From assembly GCA_009746045.1 (NCBI GenBank), contig RPFO01000312.1, positions 1,094,323 through 1,158,322 of the forward strand: a DNA stretch of 64,000 bases, written 5' to 3'. Both the position numbers and the translations under genes were made by a program. The number at the start of each line of letters is the position of its first letter. The first letter of the stretch is position 1. Under the pieces are notes generated by a model. That model had not been told where the DNA came from. It searched no databases and saw only the letters and a program-made list of their open reading frames with translations. Below are positions 43,736 to 55,289 of this stretch, one piece after another. The stretch comes from Mesostigma viride (taxonomy: Eukaryota; Streptophyta; Mesostigmatophyceae; Mesostigmatales; Mesostigmataceae).

Positions 43736-44150
43736 TCTTCTGCACTGCCTTGCCAGAGCCACAAGGGCCAGCACCCGGGGCAGCGGCAGGCAGAAGGGCC
43801 TTGGCAACGCGGGCACCGAGCGCTGCCCTCAGCTCTCTCCTTTCCAACGGGGCTGCCTCAGCCGCCTGAAGCCTCCCGATCAGGCCTTCTACATTCCCGG
43901 AGTCCTTGCAAAACGCGGCTCCCTTGTTGGGGATGTGGCCGAGATGGCCGACAGCGCGATCCTTGCTAAAGCTGCCAGGCCTGCCGAACTTGTAATCGCA
44001 CAGCTTGCACGCCCACCTCTGGCCGACTACCACCTCTTCCCCATGAACGGTCTTTTCCACCTCGTCAATCAGATGCATGGAGGTATTGATACTCCTCTAC
44101 TTTTCTGTCGTTTGGGGCTCTACGCAGCGCCATGGTCGCATCTTAGTAGG
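43695..44150 (-). pseudogene. BED-type zinc-finger fragment of a transposase
   Basis: The minus-strand frame contains QRWACKLCDYKFGRPGSF, then VGHLGHIPNKGAAFC, i.e. W-x-C-x2-C ... H ... C, the pattern of BED fingers that hAT transposases use to bind their ends. A Glu/Arg-rich helix (RLQAAEAAPLERREL) follows and the frame dies without DDE or dimerisation regions. It lies inside the element with the 8-bp target duplication. Confidence 0.65.
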
Positions 44151-44629
44151 TGATTGCCTGGTGCACAATGCATGAACCGTCGCACCACCCTCCATTTTCA
44201 TCGTCCATTTCCCTCGTCCATTTTCCGCGTCCTTCTACTTTAATTGCGTCCTTCTAGAACTGCACGCTTATGATTCTGCCAGGCTGTCCCCTTACAGCTT
44301 TTCTCCCACGCAATAAAAAATCCTGTCAAAAAGGAAAAAGGTGCACTGTCACGCGCGTAGTAACTAGGGAGTAGCTATGCACTCGCTGCAATTTCTGCTA
44401 TCTCAGCACCGCGGACAGGTTCCTGGGCCTCAATCTCGCGTGACACCTGCCCCCCCGCCCTCCGCGACCTCCGAAATCGGCGAAGTCCAAAGTGAAAAAC
44501 AGCGAAAATCGTACGGCGTACGCGGTCGAAAGCGTCGGTACCGTACAATACGGCGTACTTTCATACCCGAGTTGCCGTACGGACCAACACGGTGGAGGTG
44601 GGCCGGTGTACGTTGAGAAGGGTAGTGCT

Positions 44630-44668
44630 GGAGGTGGGGGTGGGGGTGGGGGGGGGGGGGGGGGGAGG
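44630..44668. repeat. G-rich run with G18
   Basis: GGAGGTGGGGGTGGGGGT is followed by 18 G (44648-44665). Strong G-quadruplex potential; a likely place for sequence-length error. It lies in the LINE 5' region. Confidence 0.9.
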
Positions 44669-44880
44669 GTGGCGATTTGGGTTAATGCTTGTCAACGCAT
44701 GGAGCCTTTCTTTCAGGGCGGGATGCATCGTCTCCGTCCTGTCTGGGGTCGCCGGCGTGTCGACTGGGCCTCATCCCGCTCAAGGCGGGCCAGGACGCGT
44801 GTGAGGCTGGTAAACTGGCGGGAAGGTTGACCGTGGCGTGCCTGGCGACCTTGCATCCTGGTCATGCTCGCACGGTGCGA

Positions 44881-46429
44881 CGCTAATTACCTAGGCTTGG
44901 GTATGCCCCAGCCAATGCACACATTTATTTGCAAAACTGTCTGCAGCGTTTTTAGTTCCCTGAGTTTGTAGCTTGCTGAGCTATTTACATCATGAAAAGG
45001 GCAAAACCTCTAACAGTTATTAATTTCCCCGCAAAACGACCCTTTTTTGCCGGACATTGGGAATAACTTTTTATAAACACGTAAAAAAAATACTTTTTTT
45101 CAGCAGCGAAAATCCGTCTAGCAGGGGCCGGACAACTGTGTTCCAAGTCCCAGGTCCTTCCGACAAGTCTATCTCAAGTTATCAGGTCAGTATGTGTGCT
45201 AAAACCTGAGCAGAAGCTGAAGGAGGTTTTTATTTGTGCAAGCCACTTAGGCGCGATGTTTTCCATCCAAAAAGCCTGAAAGCATGCCCTACTCGATCAC
45301 AAAACATAAGCAAACAGCTGGGCACCTCATCTGCCCTCACCTGCCCTCGGCATGACCAACCTTGACAGCGCAAGCATAGCAACACATTCATCTTCATCAT
45401 CCTGAACGACTCGAACACGCGGACAAGATAACGGCAGGCTAGAGCTACCATGGTCCGGATTCTCCCGATTTCTGGCCTGCGCTGGCTGTCTCCTTGATAG
45501 CAACACAATCGGTAGGTATACATGCCAAGAGAGCATACACTATACTCAAACCAAGGTTACCTTGTTAACTTCATGATTAGAACTCAGCAAATCTATGACC
45601 AAAAGCACATATAAATAACTCTTGCACACTAACGATGACACATGCTCAAGGTTGGGGGTCACGTACTGTGACACGCACTGATGGGTTTCCTAGAGGACCA
45701 CCTGACAGGCGCTATAAGGACCACGTACTCAGTAACCAAGTAAACACAATTACACGTACTTAACGTGCCATCCAACATGCATCAAATACATGCTGAATAT
45801 GTTATGAAGTACAAAGGGGTGGCCACACACCTCATACCCCTTCACCGTCCCTCGAGCATGGCCAGACTTATAAGCATGTGAACCACTTCCGCAAGGGGTG
45901 CGCGCACCGTGCACCCACTTTTCTCAGTACGGCTGGTACCGCGAATTTTTTCGCGCAGAAAATATTCGCCGCGCCACGTCCCCTTAAGTTGCATTTAGCG
46001 ACTGATCGGTGAGCATCTTGCACATATGACCTGGCTTGCGCCTAGATGGTTTTCGATCCGGCCTGGCAATGGCGGCATGCTGCAATTCACAGTAGGATAT
46101 GCAGTGTGTAGCTCATATTATTCTCTGGAACACAGACAATACATGCAAGGCCTGGGTGCTAGATAGAAGGCTGCTGCAACAATCCAGCGTATCGCGATTA
46201 TTCAAAGCTGAATGGTCTAGTAATGTAGAAAAGCGCAGAGGTCCACATGTCATAACATCATATGCCATGAATAAATCCAACAATGATATCATGACTGCTC
46301 ACGGTTATATGATGTCATATAAGTGAATTCATTCAAGAATGGTTAAGAGGGTCTATATAGCGGTCTGCCTTGCCACCCGGATGATGGCACCTAGGTTTGC
46401 CCTGCACGTTCCATGCTGAACACACGATT
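44881..46429. other. Intergenic stretch with a dispersed repeat
   Basis: Apart from the inverted copy of the 13.7-kb repeat (45385-45497), no gene, RNA or element was recognised. Confidence 0.45.
45385..45497 (-). repeat. Dispersed repeat, copy 2
   Basis: Inverted near-identical copy of 13734-13846; its flanks are unrelated to those of copy 1. Confidence 0.7.
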
Positions 46430-48727
46430 TCAAGCACGCCGTTGGCGTTTAGCTGGCACATGCGCTTCCTGCACCGGGGCAACTTCCCTGCTGCCGGCAT
46501 CACCCCTGCCATTGCTGCTGCGTCTAAGACCGCCCACCACATTCTCCAGCCGAGTGGACTTGGGTGTTTGTAGGCACCGCTGGGACTGTGAAGCAACCAT
46601 ATCCCTTTGCGACACACTATCATGACTGTGCTCCCGTAACGGTGGCACCTCCAGGCTGGCAGCATAAGCAGGGGGCCGGTTTATTGGCACCGCCATACTC
46701 CCCCCCCCACCGCCCCTATCGTTCTCAACCCCCCCCCGAGCCCCCCTATCGCTGTCAACGCCCGCACACGCTCCACCAGACGCGGCAACCCTGCCGCCCT
46801 CGTGGGTGGAGGGATTGCCCCCACTGCCCGCCCTGGTGACGCCCGTCAACTCTTGCAAGGGGCCCCTGCGCAAGGGGCCCCTGGCAGCGCCCTGACGCCC
46901 CAGCGTGCAGGGGCCTCCGGCGGGGGCACAAGCACCAGAGGTGACCTGCGGCGGTTCCAAGTGGGGGCGTACAACCCCAACTCCTACACCACTCGGTGCC
47001 TTGCATGCTGGCGCGTCGCACGCTTGCGTGACGGGGGGGGGGTCATCACCAGCTAAAGCGACCAAGGGTGCCGCGGCTGCCCCCGGTCGAGGGACCCCTG
47101 CCAGCTGGTCCCCTGCGTCGTGCTCCAGGCGCGTGCCCACGCTGGGGCTGTCTGGCAGGGTAGCGCCAGGGGGCCCTCCAGCGGGGGCGCCCCCTCCCAC
47201 CCCCATGGGGGCCGCCAGGCCGGATACCGACGCGGACTGGGGGGGCGACACCGATGCGGGCGTGGCGCCGCCCCCATCATCAAACAGCCTGCGGTGCACC
47301 CGCAAGCTGCTGCCAGAGCCACCACTGGCCGCACGCCGGCGCGCCGCGGTGACGCCCTCGCCAGGATTATCGGCCTCCCCCGCGCCCTGCGCCGGCGGGT
47401 TTGCGTGGGCGACCGCGTGCGACGGCCGCACGTGGGAGGAGGGCACGAACGATGACAAGCCGGCGCCGCCCATGCCCGCCGTGCCAGGGTCCCTGGGTGC
47501 GGCCTGCGGCGCGCTCGCCTGGGCGTGCGCTGTGGACGGTCCGGCCCTTGGGTGCCTGGGCGCGGCCGGCTGGGAGGCCCTGGGGCCTGCAGCACAGCCC
47601 CTCCCGCCCGCGTTGCCAGCATAATTGCCCACGTTGGGCGCCGTGACCGTGCGCTGATAGGTGGCCTTGCTCATGCCGTGGAACTGGGGGCGCGCCACCC
47701 TGGCATCCCCCAGCAGGTGCTGGCTGGCGCGGCCGCCCGCCGCTTCCGCCCGCTGCACCGCCTCTCCCTCCCTCGTGGCCAGGTGCCGCCTGGCAGGGAG
47801 CGCGGGCACCCTGCCTGCGCCGGCTCCAGCATTAGCTTGCGGCTGCGAGAGGGGTGGCGGGAAGCGTGCACTGGCGGCGTGAGCGCGCATACTTGGTGCG
47901 CCTGCATCGCTTTGGGAGTAGTGGAAGGGCATGCGTGAGGGGGCCGCGGTGGCGTGGGAGGGAGCACATGCGATCACCCTGGGCTCTGCCCTCTGTGTTA
48001 GTGACGATGAGCGGAGCGCCAGGTTAGGGGCGTCCTGCGACGCCTGTGCGGGTCCTGCAGGGCGCGAGCGCCCACCCGCAGCAGGGGGCGGTGACCCAGC
48101 GGGCATGTGAGCACCGTGACCCTCACTACTGGTATGCGCTGCTTTGCCCTTGGCACGCGGGTCGCCCTGCGACTGCCAGCTGGCGTGGTCAAAGTCCCCA
48201 CGACGGTCCCGCCTGCCCTGGCTGCCGCGTGAGCACTCGGGCGCCCCTGCCAAGGGCCCCAGGGAGTCGCACCCGCCGCCATCCGCCGACAGGGGGGACA
48301 CCAGGTTCGTGATCTCTTCGCTGGCGCACGGCCCCTGCAACTGGCTGGCATGGCCCCCCTGGGAGCCTGCGTTGCGGCTCGCCTGGGTGCCGGGCAGGGG
48401 CTCCTCCCCCCACCCTGGGCCGTACTCGTCACCGGTGCCACCCGTTAGTCCCGTGCCACCCCCCTGTCTGGTACCGCAGGGTTGGGCATCTGGCCATGCA
48501 GCGCTAGCGATTCGTGGCCGGGGGCCGGCCGACATAACTTTCTCCTCCTCTTCCCCCTCCCCCCCCTCCCTTTGGCTGTCTGCGCTGCTGCCGCTATCGT
48601 CGTCGTCATCATCATCATCATCATCATCATCGTTGTCGTCGTCGTCGTCATCGTCATCATCGGGTAGCATTAGCTCGTCTCTAAGCTGTCGCGTCGTCCG
48701 TGGCAGCTGGCTGCGGAAACTGCTCAA
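46430..48727 (-). CDS. Large disordered protein; probable C-terminal exon of the Treslin-like gene
   Basis: A 765-codon minus-strand frame. An Asp tract (about residues 23-44, from an ATC/GTC trinucleotide run at 48600-48660) precedes a long Pro/Ala/Gly/Ser-rich part without a fold. Near the end, QRCLQTPKSTRLENVVGG and a basic terminus PAKRQRRA look like a phosphorylation site plus nuclear localisation signal. It lies downstream of, and on the same strand as, the 55.3-kb gene, so I infer it to be the same transcript unit, with the first codons possibly intronic. It could instead be a separate gene. GC-rich disordered regions of this sort are common in green algae. Confidence 0.45.
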   Translation of the reverse strand: MSSFRSQLPRTTRQLRDELMLPDDDDDDDDDNDDDDDDDDDDDDSGSSADSQREGGEGEEEEKVMSAGPRPRIASAAWPDAQPCGTRQGGGTGLTGGTGDEYGPGWGEEPLPGTQASRNAGSQGGHASQLQGPCASEEITNLVSPLSADGGGCDSLGPLAGAPECSRGSQGRRDRRGDFDHASWQSQGDPRAKGKAAHTSSEGHGAHMPAGSPPPAAGGRSRPAGPAQASQDAPNLALRSSSLTQRAEPRVIACAPSHATAAPSRMPFHYSQSDAGAPSMRAHAASARFPPPLSQPQANAGAGAGRVPALPARRHLATREGEAVQRAEAAGGRASQHLLGDARVARPQFHGMSKATYQRTVTAPNVGNYAGNAGGRGCAAGPRASQPAAPRHPRAGPSTAHAQASAPQAAPRDPGTAGMGGAGLSSFVPSSHVRPSHAVAHANPPAQGAGEADNPGEGVTAARRRAASGGSGSSLRVHRRLFDDGGGATPASVSPPQSASVSGLAAPMGVGGGAPAGGPPGATLPDSPSVGTRLEHDAGDQLAGVPRPGAAAAPLVALAGDDPPPVTQACDAPACKAPSGVGVGVVRPHLEPPQVTSGACAPAGGPCTLGRQGAARGPLRRGPLQELTGVTRAGSGGNPSTHEGGRVAASGGACAGVDSDRGARGGVENDRGGGGGSMAVPINRPPAYAASLEVPPLREHSHDSVSQRDMVASQSQRCLQTPKSTRLENVVGGLRRSSNGRGDAGSREVAPVQEAHVPAKRQRRA

Positions 48728-49457
48728 GGGTGCGTGGGCAGTAGACAGGTGGCGCAGGTGCCAGTGGTTAGACAGTGTGGCTAGCTAGGGCAGCAGGGAA
48801 GGTATGATGTCACAACGGGAATGTGACTGCCACAGCACCATGGTTATCAAACCTGTGTTCCTGAACGCTTGTATAAAATACGGCGGCTACCCTCCCACCA
48901 TGTTAACATCCACGTACACGACCGCTCAAGTATAGCGCTGAGGCAGGTACTGGCGGTCACAGTCAAGAGGGTCAGGCATGATGAAGCCATGCTGCAGTCC
49001 TGTACGGTATTCAACGTTCGAGGCATCCCAGGCTGTATGTGAAACAGCAAAAATACATAGTGAGCAACAGGCAGCCTGTCCTCTGGGTTAGTGTCCAGCC
49101 ACCACAGCAGCGGACCCTCGCAGGTGAACAGGCACCGTCCGCGGGTCCAGGCTTACGCTAGTGGTGGATGTTCTGATCAGATAGTGGTGGATGTGGCTAT
49201 ACTTAGGGCAGGGCAAGGCACGGGACAGGTGGCGTGGCCACCCTTGCACTAGCAGGCGTACGATGGATGACGTGGAGCGGGATTTCATGCTCATGCGTAG
49301 CTTTATGGAATGTGCAGTCCCAGTGCAAGCGTAGATAGTTGCGGGTGTCGTGCTAGTGTAGAGGATGGGTGGGCCACCCATGCCTGTGTATCCAGGAATG
49401 GCCCCATGCTAGTGTTGTGTGTGTGGGCCCAACGCAACGAGGCGCGGGCGTCGCTTA
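48728..49457. other. Probable introns and small exons of the Treslin-like gene
   Basis: A possible acceptor (TTTCACATACAG, minus strand, about 49035-49046) precedes a frame reading WDASNVEYRT, but the exon limits cannot be fixed. No independent gene is seen. Confidence 0.3.
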
Positions 49458-49790
49458 CCCCTTGACAACGACCTTTGCCAGGAAGGTTTGCGCCTGCTTG
49501 GGTGCGTGGAAGCGCAGCATGTCGCAGAGCCGCGCAAGCTCTCGCATCGCTTTGTCCCCCAGCTGCTCCTGCACGCCCCCACGCCCCTGCACGCCCCCAT
49601 GCCCCTGCACGCCCCCTCGGTGGCCACTACCGTCCGCCACGCCCGACAACCACGCTCGCTGTGCACGCGGTGGTCCTGGAGCTGCTGGCACTGCGTGGGC
49701 CACACCACCACCCCCTGCTAGGGGTGGGGCCTCCTGTGCCAGCCCCAGGGTGGCAGCGTGGATGGCCAGGCGGAGCAGGATCTGCAGCTG
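49458..49790 (-). CDS. Internal exon of the Treslin-like gene (candidate)
   Basis: The minus-strand frame begins after a pyrimidine-rich tract and AAG near 49800 with LRHQLQILLRLAIHAATLG, an amphipathic Leu/Gln helix like the conserved helix of the Sld3/Treslin domain. It ends with DKAMRELARLCDMLRFH and AQTFLAKVVVKG before a good donor (GTAAGC, near 49457). The middle is Gly/Val-rich and repetitive. Upstream in the same intron-exon series is the (GGGT)n array. Confidence 0.4.
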
Positions 49791-49889
49791 GTGCCTGAGC
49801 TTGGGGCCGAGACAAAGAAGCAGGCAGGTGAGCCGAGCGGGCGATTGGAGGGCAGGCCGGCAGGCAGGCAAACAGGTGGGCAAGCAGAT

Positions 49890-50432
49890 GGTGGGTGGGT
49901 GGGTGGGTGGGTGGGTGGGTGGGTGGGTGGGTGGGTGGTGGGTGGGTGGGTGGGTGGGTGGGTGGGTGGGTGGGTGGGTGGGTGGGTGGGTGGGTGGGTG
50001 GGTGGGTGGGTGGGTGGGTGGGTGGGTGGGTGGGTGGGTGGGTGGGTGGGTGGGTGGGTGGGTGGGTGGGTGGGTGGGTGGGTGGGTGGGTGGGTGGGTG
50101 GGTGGGTGGGTGGGTGGGTGGGTGGGTGGGTGGGTGGGTGGTGGGTGGGTGGGTGGGTGGGTGTGGTGGGTGGGTGGGTGGGTGGGTGGGTGGGTGGGTG
50201 GGTGGGTGGGTGGGTGGGTGGGTGGGTGGTGGGTGGTGGGTGGGTGGGTGGGTGGGTGGGTGGGTGGGTGGGTGGGTGGGTGGGTGGGTGGGTGGGTGGG
50301 TGGGTGGGTGGGTGGGTGGGTGGGTGGGTGGGTGGGTGGGTGGGTGGGTGGGTGGGTGGGTGGGTGGGTGGGTGGGTGGGTGGGTGGGTGGGTGGGTGGG
50401 TGGGTGGGTGGGTGGGTGGGTGGGTGGGTGGG
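49890..50432. repeat. (GGGT)n array with GGCA flanks
   Basis: About 135 tetramer units with a few TGG/GTGTGG slips; GGCA-type units flank both sides (49850-49875 and 50488-50532). It is probably in an intron of the minus-strand gene, so the transcript carries CCCA. The G-rich plus strand is strongly G-quadruplex prone. Confidence 0.97.
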
Positions 50433-50499
50433 AGTACAGGAGGACAGGTGGCGGGTGGACAGGGGGAGGCACGGACAATGCACAGCCAGGCAGGCAGGT

Positions 50500-50534
<35 letters not shown>

Positions 50535-51234
50535 TAATTGCATCCAGGATGGCACAGCAACGCAGTTGTCAAGGAAGCGGTTCGTGCTTGGTGTTGTTTG
50601 AGTGCACTCCCATGATCGGTAGCAAGCCGATGCATGCTGAATGCCAAGCACTCACACAGTGTGCACTCGCAGACCGCGCGCCCAGGCCCATGCACATGCA
50701 CACACCACACAAACCCAAAGTACAGGCGTGCGCACAAGGTCACACCTGGGTGGTACTGGCTCCCACGTGCCTGAGGATCAACTAGGGTAGCCTGAACGGC
50801 CCATCTTGTCAAGAATGGCTGCACGCCAGCCACCACCAGAAGTACCACATCCTCAGGGTGTGCTTGGATAGGCTCAGCAGACTATGTTCATGTCGGCACA
50901 AGCAGCAGATGCACGGTTTGCAGGGCCCACACCCACGAGCTGCAGCCACCACAAGGATGCCTGCTTTAAGCCATCGTCATGCCTATCACAAAGCTGTGCG
51001 TGGTTCTCCATGCGCAGCGATACGTGATCAACGCGGGCACAGCATCCCATGCACAGCGACACGTGATCTACGCGGGCAGGGCGTCCCGTAGACACATCCA
51101 GCTGCATATAACATGTGACCCATGGCCAGTAGCCACCCTCTGGCCCAGGGTTTCACGCATGCTGTCAAAGCGGAATCCAACCACTGTACGCCGTAGTGAC
51201 TATTATTTTATGTTTATAGTGCGGAAAAGGATAC

Positions 51235-54200
51235 TCTCGCGCATGCATCCACTTGTCGTCAGGTTGCGCTGCTGCTCCCTCCAACGCGGCAAGTGGCAGG
51301 ACCTGCTGGGCCATGTCACCCTGTGGCAGCCCCACCGGTGCACCCTGGGACAGGGCAGCGCTAGCCTGGGTGTCGCCCCCCTCCCTGCATGTGCCAGCAG
51401 CGGTGCTTGCCCCTTCTGCATTTTGTTGCGACCCATCCCGCGCACCGGCTTGTACGGCCATGGCATCAGGCGACAGGGTTGCCCGCTCACCGTGAACTCC
51501 CTCATCCACCCCACCAGCTGCCACTTCATTACCCCGCTGGCTTGCTCCACCCCCTTCCCCAACCCCCCCATCCCCCGGTGCGGACATGGGTCGCAGAAAC
51601 GCCAGCTGGCGCTGGTTCAGCTTCCGTGGCGCCACCAGCAGTGCCTTTCGCAGTGCCGCCCCCACCTCCTCCCACACGCCCCCACGATCCCCACCGCAGC
51701 GGGGCAGGGCGTCCCCCTGGCCGCCCTCCCTGGCCGGATGCCCCAGGGCCCCCGCCAGGTGCCCCGCCAATGCTTCAACCAACGCCAGCACAAAGGGGAG
51801 CAGGTCCGTACCCTGGGCACTGGTGGACACACCCTTGGGGCCAGCAGCAGGGACGGCGGGGCCAGAAGGCCTGGAGGTGCCTCCTTGGGTTGACGGCCCT
51901 GGCGCCGCTGCTGCCGGCTTCCCCGCTACTAGTCGGTCCTCCACCTTGCGGCGTGCCCACGCGGTGAGCTGGGGGGCGCATCGGCCACCACCCGTCCACG
52001 CGGGAACCGAGCTGAGCTCGGCGGCAAAGGATGCTAACAGGGTGTCACGGAGGGGAAGGAGTGGGTCACCCGTGGCCAAACAAGGGCCAACCAGCCCTTG
52101 AGGTGCCACAAACGATGGCCCAGCTGCAGGTCCAGCTGGCACCTGGTCTGATTGCGTGGACACGGTCGCATGCGACAGATGAGCAGGATTATGCTGGCCG
52201 CTGTCGCCATCATTAGCCTTGGGGTGCCCCTGGGCGCTGCGTTGTGCGCCCACCTGGGAACCGCCTGCAGGTGCTGCGACGCCATCGAGACGAGCCGCCT
52301 CCTCCACAGGGGAGACGGGTGCCAGCTGGCGCGCACCCATCGCGTATGCATTCCCAGGTGCATCAGGGGCCACACCTGGCTGACCCGCGGACGGCAGCGC
52401 CCACCTGTCACTCAGCCGCGTCTGCTCCGCGCTCATCTCCCGGATATCGCCCCCAAACGCTCTCCAACGCGCTCCCCCCTTGGCCTGCTTGTGCGGTGGA
52501 CCACCGCCCTCCACCCCCTTGCGCTTCCTGGTGCGCAAGTCATCGTCTGCCGCCGCCAACCACAACGCCGCCAACCGGCCCTTGCCCTCCCACTTGTACT
52601 CTCTCCCCTCCTGGCTGGTGGCACCTGCGAGCTGTTGCCCCTGTCGCCACTGTGACGTCTGCCAGTCTCGCAGCATGGCATCGTGCAGCGTCGTGGCACC
52701 GGGCAACGCGACACCTGGCAGCCCGCCCCGCAGGCCCCCCTCACGGCCACTCCCCTGGCCGGCCTCCCGCCCAGGTCCCGACCCCACCCCTGGCTGACAC
52801 CTGGCACCTGCGGCGATCGCTTTGAGGGCCATCTGGGCACGGCGCGGGAGGCGGCGGGGCACACAGGGGGGGGCCACCCGCGCATGCGCCAGTTTTACGG
52901 CACCCGACCCAGAGGGAGCTGCGGCCCCACGGTGGGTGGACGCCCCCACCGCGGCAGCAGGTGGACCCTCCTTGTCGAGCGTAGGGCCATCCTTGTCACG
53001 TTTCTTCTTGTCACAAAATTCCTGCCAGCTGACGCTGCTATCAGCCAACGGGCACGCCAGGTACCTCGCCTCCTCCCTTATGGCAGCCCAGGTGCACCCT
53101 TGCGGCCCACATGCCACCCCCCTCGCGTCATCGATGGGTGTCGCTGCTGACAGCGCGCTGACGTCGTCATGGGACCACCATGCCGGCTCATGGAACCCCA
53201 CGCTGTCATCATCGCTGCATGCACACGAGGGGCACAGGTATGTCATCACCATGTCATCACCATCACCGGATGAGTAGGGCTCCAGCAGGTACAAGCCAGG
53301 GAGGACCAACCCCCCTGGCCCACCGCCCTGACCGCTGCTGGTGGCAACATGACCTGGCCCCTTCGGCTCAAGTCCAGCTGGTTGGCTGGCGGTAGATGCC
53401 GCGACGGCACGCCCTGCTTCGCCTCCTGTACAACCCTGACGCGGCACGTCAGCCCCCCTGGCAGGCCCCCCCTCCTCCCCTTCCCCTGCTGCCACCTGTA
53501 CCAGCACACACAGGCCTTCCTGCGCCAGCCACTTCACGAACCAGCCACCCTCGGGGCCGCGCCCGCCGTGGCAGGAAAGCAGGTAGTCCACGGGGGCCGG
53601 GCGCGGGCTGGGATGGCCCGTCGGCGCACTAGATGCATCTCCTGCTCGCTGTACCCTGCCGCTGCCACCTGCAGCGCGTGGGCTGCTCGGTCCCTTCCCC
53701 CCCACGCAAGTCCCCCACGGCTGGCCCGAGGGCGCATGGGTGGATGCGGGCACAGCCAGCGTTGTCCCAGATGGCAGCACGCAACGCACGGTGATGTCGG
53801 TGGGTGTGGGCTGCCCTACCAAGGGTGCTGCCTGGCCAGCCGCCAGAGACGTGGCCGCCTTGTGGCCACCCTGCACGCCCATCTCCTCGCGCTTGACAAC
53901 GACCACAGGGTGTGATGCGCCACCTGGCCCGGCACCCCTGCCACTGCTAGCGCCGGTGCTGGTGGAGGCGTGTGGAAGGGCCTGCCCTCGGCATGCGCTG
54001 ATGCTGACACACACCGGTCGGGTCCAGGGGTTGAGCTGCAGGTCCGCCAGCAGAAGCACGCCGGCTGGTGCCGCAGCATCAGCCCGGTGACGCTCTGTTT
54101 GTCCCCTGCCCGTGGCAGAGAGAGCAGTAGACCGGTCCCTCCCTCCCACACACACCCAGCGCAGTGTGCCAGGGACCGGCGGGGAAGGCCACGCGGGTCC

Positions 54201-55289
54201 CCCTGACAGGTTCCGACGCACCTGGCCGGACAGCCACGTCAGCAGCGCCGCCGTGTGCACATTCGTTGATGTCACACCCAGCAACGCCAGCGGTAGTGGC
54301 TGGACGGCGCCCCTCCACGCCGCTGATGTCAGCAGGTCGCAGTTTGGTGCCGTGGACGCTGCCGTCGATGTTGCTGCTGCTGCTGCTACTACTGATGATG
54401 CTGATGCTGCTGATGATGATGATGCGCCCTCCTGCCCCCCCACGCGTGCGCTCACCCACACGATGGCGCGGTGGTCGCGCACGCAGCGGGAGGTTACCTC
54501 CGCCAGCTGCAACTGGAGTAGGCGCGACCCAAAGTCCGAGAAGGGGAGGGGTGGCGCGGCAGGGACCGAAGGGGACGGCGCCACCATTGCGGGCTGGTGG
54601 AGGGCTGAATGGGTCGGGTACGGGGCGCACGTGATCAGGAAGACAAGGTCCAGGGGGCGCTCCTGGGTGCCCTCATTCGCAGGTGTCTGCGGCACGTGAG
54701 GGCTGCCAGCATCGTCCTCGTCGGTGCTGCCTGGGGAACCATAGCCCTCAGGGAACCCCTCCAGGGTCTTCTGCAGGGCGTCGGCCAGGTGCTCGTACTT
54801 GCCCTGCCTGTGGCTGAACGGGGCGCTCGTCCTGCGGGACAGCAGGTTGAGCGCGGTGTCCAGGAGTTCCGGGAGCGCCGATTGGTCGCGGAGGCTACGG
54901 CAGGCGGGCCACTCCTCGCTGTGCTCCCAGGGAGCCTGGACAAGGTTGCCTGCCGGGTAGGAGACCTTCGCGTTTGCGACAACCGGCTTTGAGGAATGCC
55001 GGGATCGCGGCGAGGTCGCGCCAGAAGAGCCGTCGTCAGCCTGCATTGCCTGCCTGCGACGGTCGAGCTGCCAGGCACGGAACGCCCTCATGCCCACACG
55101 CGAATCAAACAGCTTGTACGCCCACGACGCTTTGCATTCCATTGCTCCCAGCGCCAACATTACGTTCATTATGGCCCGGATCGCATGGCGTTGCAAAAGT
55201 TCATCTGACTGCGCGGGCTCCGCCCCGGCAGGCGTGCACGCGGCCCCGGGGTTGACATCCACCAGGAACACCACCTTTCGAGGCAGCAT
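51235..55289 (-). CDS. Treslin/SLD3-like replication initiation factor, first large exon
   Basis: ATG at 55289; the frame is open for 1,374 codons, but the true end is probably a donor near 51234 (GTATCC), since the last residues look intronic. The N-terminus, MLPRKVVFLVDVNPG and then IRAIMNVMLALGAM, SWAYKLFDSR, resembles the von Willebrand-like start of Treslin/TICRR. Further patches are HLADALQKTLEGF, LDLVFLITCAPYP, SRLLQLQLAEVTSRC, HRAIVWVSARV and GLYLLEPYSS. Treslin acts with TopBP1 (Sld3 with Dpb11 in yeast) to load CDC45 at origins, is CDK-regulated and is nuclear. Long Gly/Ala/Ser-rich insertions separate the patches. The total length with downstream exons (over 2,000 residues) is compatible. 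The assignment rests on recognition by eye only. Confidence 0.5.

Larger units (their letters stand above)
42934..44592 (-). mobile_element. hAT-like DNA transposon with 8-bp target duplication
   Basis: The 8-bp direct repeat TGGAGGTG (42926-42933 and 44593-44600) flanks inverted ends CCGTGTTGGTCYGTACGGCA that differ at one base over 20. Several subterminal copies of AGTACGGGGTATTT lie at the left end, with GTACGG-rich sequence at the right, as in many hAT elements. Inside is a minus-strand BED-type zinc finger. The catalytic part of a hAT transposase is not visible, so the element is probably a deletion derivative. It interrupts the 5' region of a LINE. Confidence 0.85.
39377..44880 (-). mobile_element. 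APE-type LINE, near full length, interrupted by a hAT-like element
   Basis: Minus-strand order: 5' region (about 44880-44593), hAT-like insertion (44592-42934), endonuclease (about 42930-41600), RT (41300-40377), C-terminal block (40300-39949), 3' UTR with the hairpin at 39481-39503, (GAAT)n tail. The 5' limit is inferred from sequence continuing on both sides of the insertion. Multiple stops and frameshifts make this copy inactive. Confidence 0.75.

Noticed and set aside
47000-48700. Overlapping plus-strand ORFs opposite the disordered protein
   Set aside because: GC-rich shadow frames; no domain, and the minus frame is longer and continuous.
49455-50848. Thr-His-Pro-Pro and Gly-Gly-Trp-Val repeat ORFs
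   Set aside because: Products of (GGGT)n; only the non-repetitive end at 49458-49790 looks exon-like.
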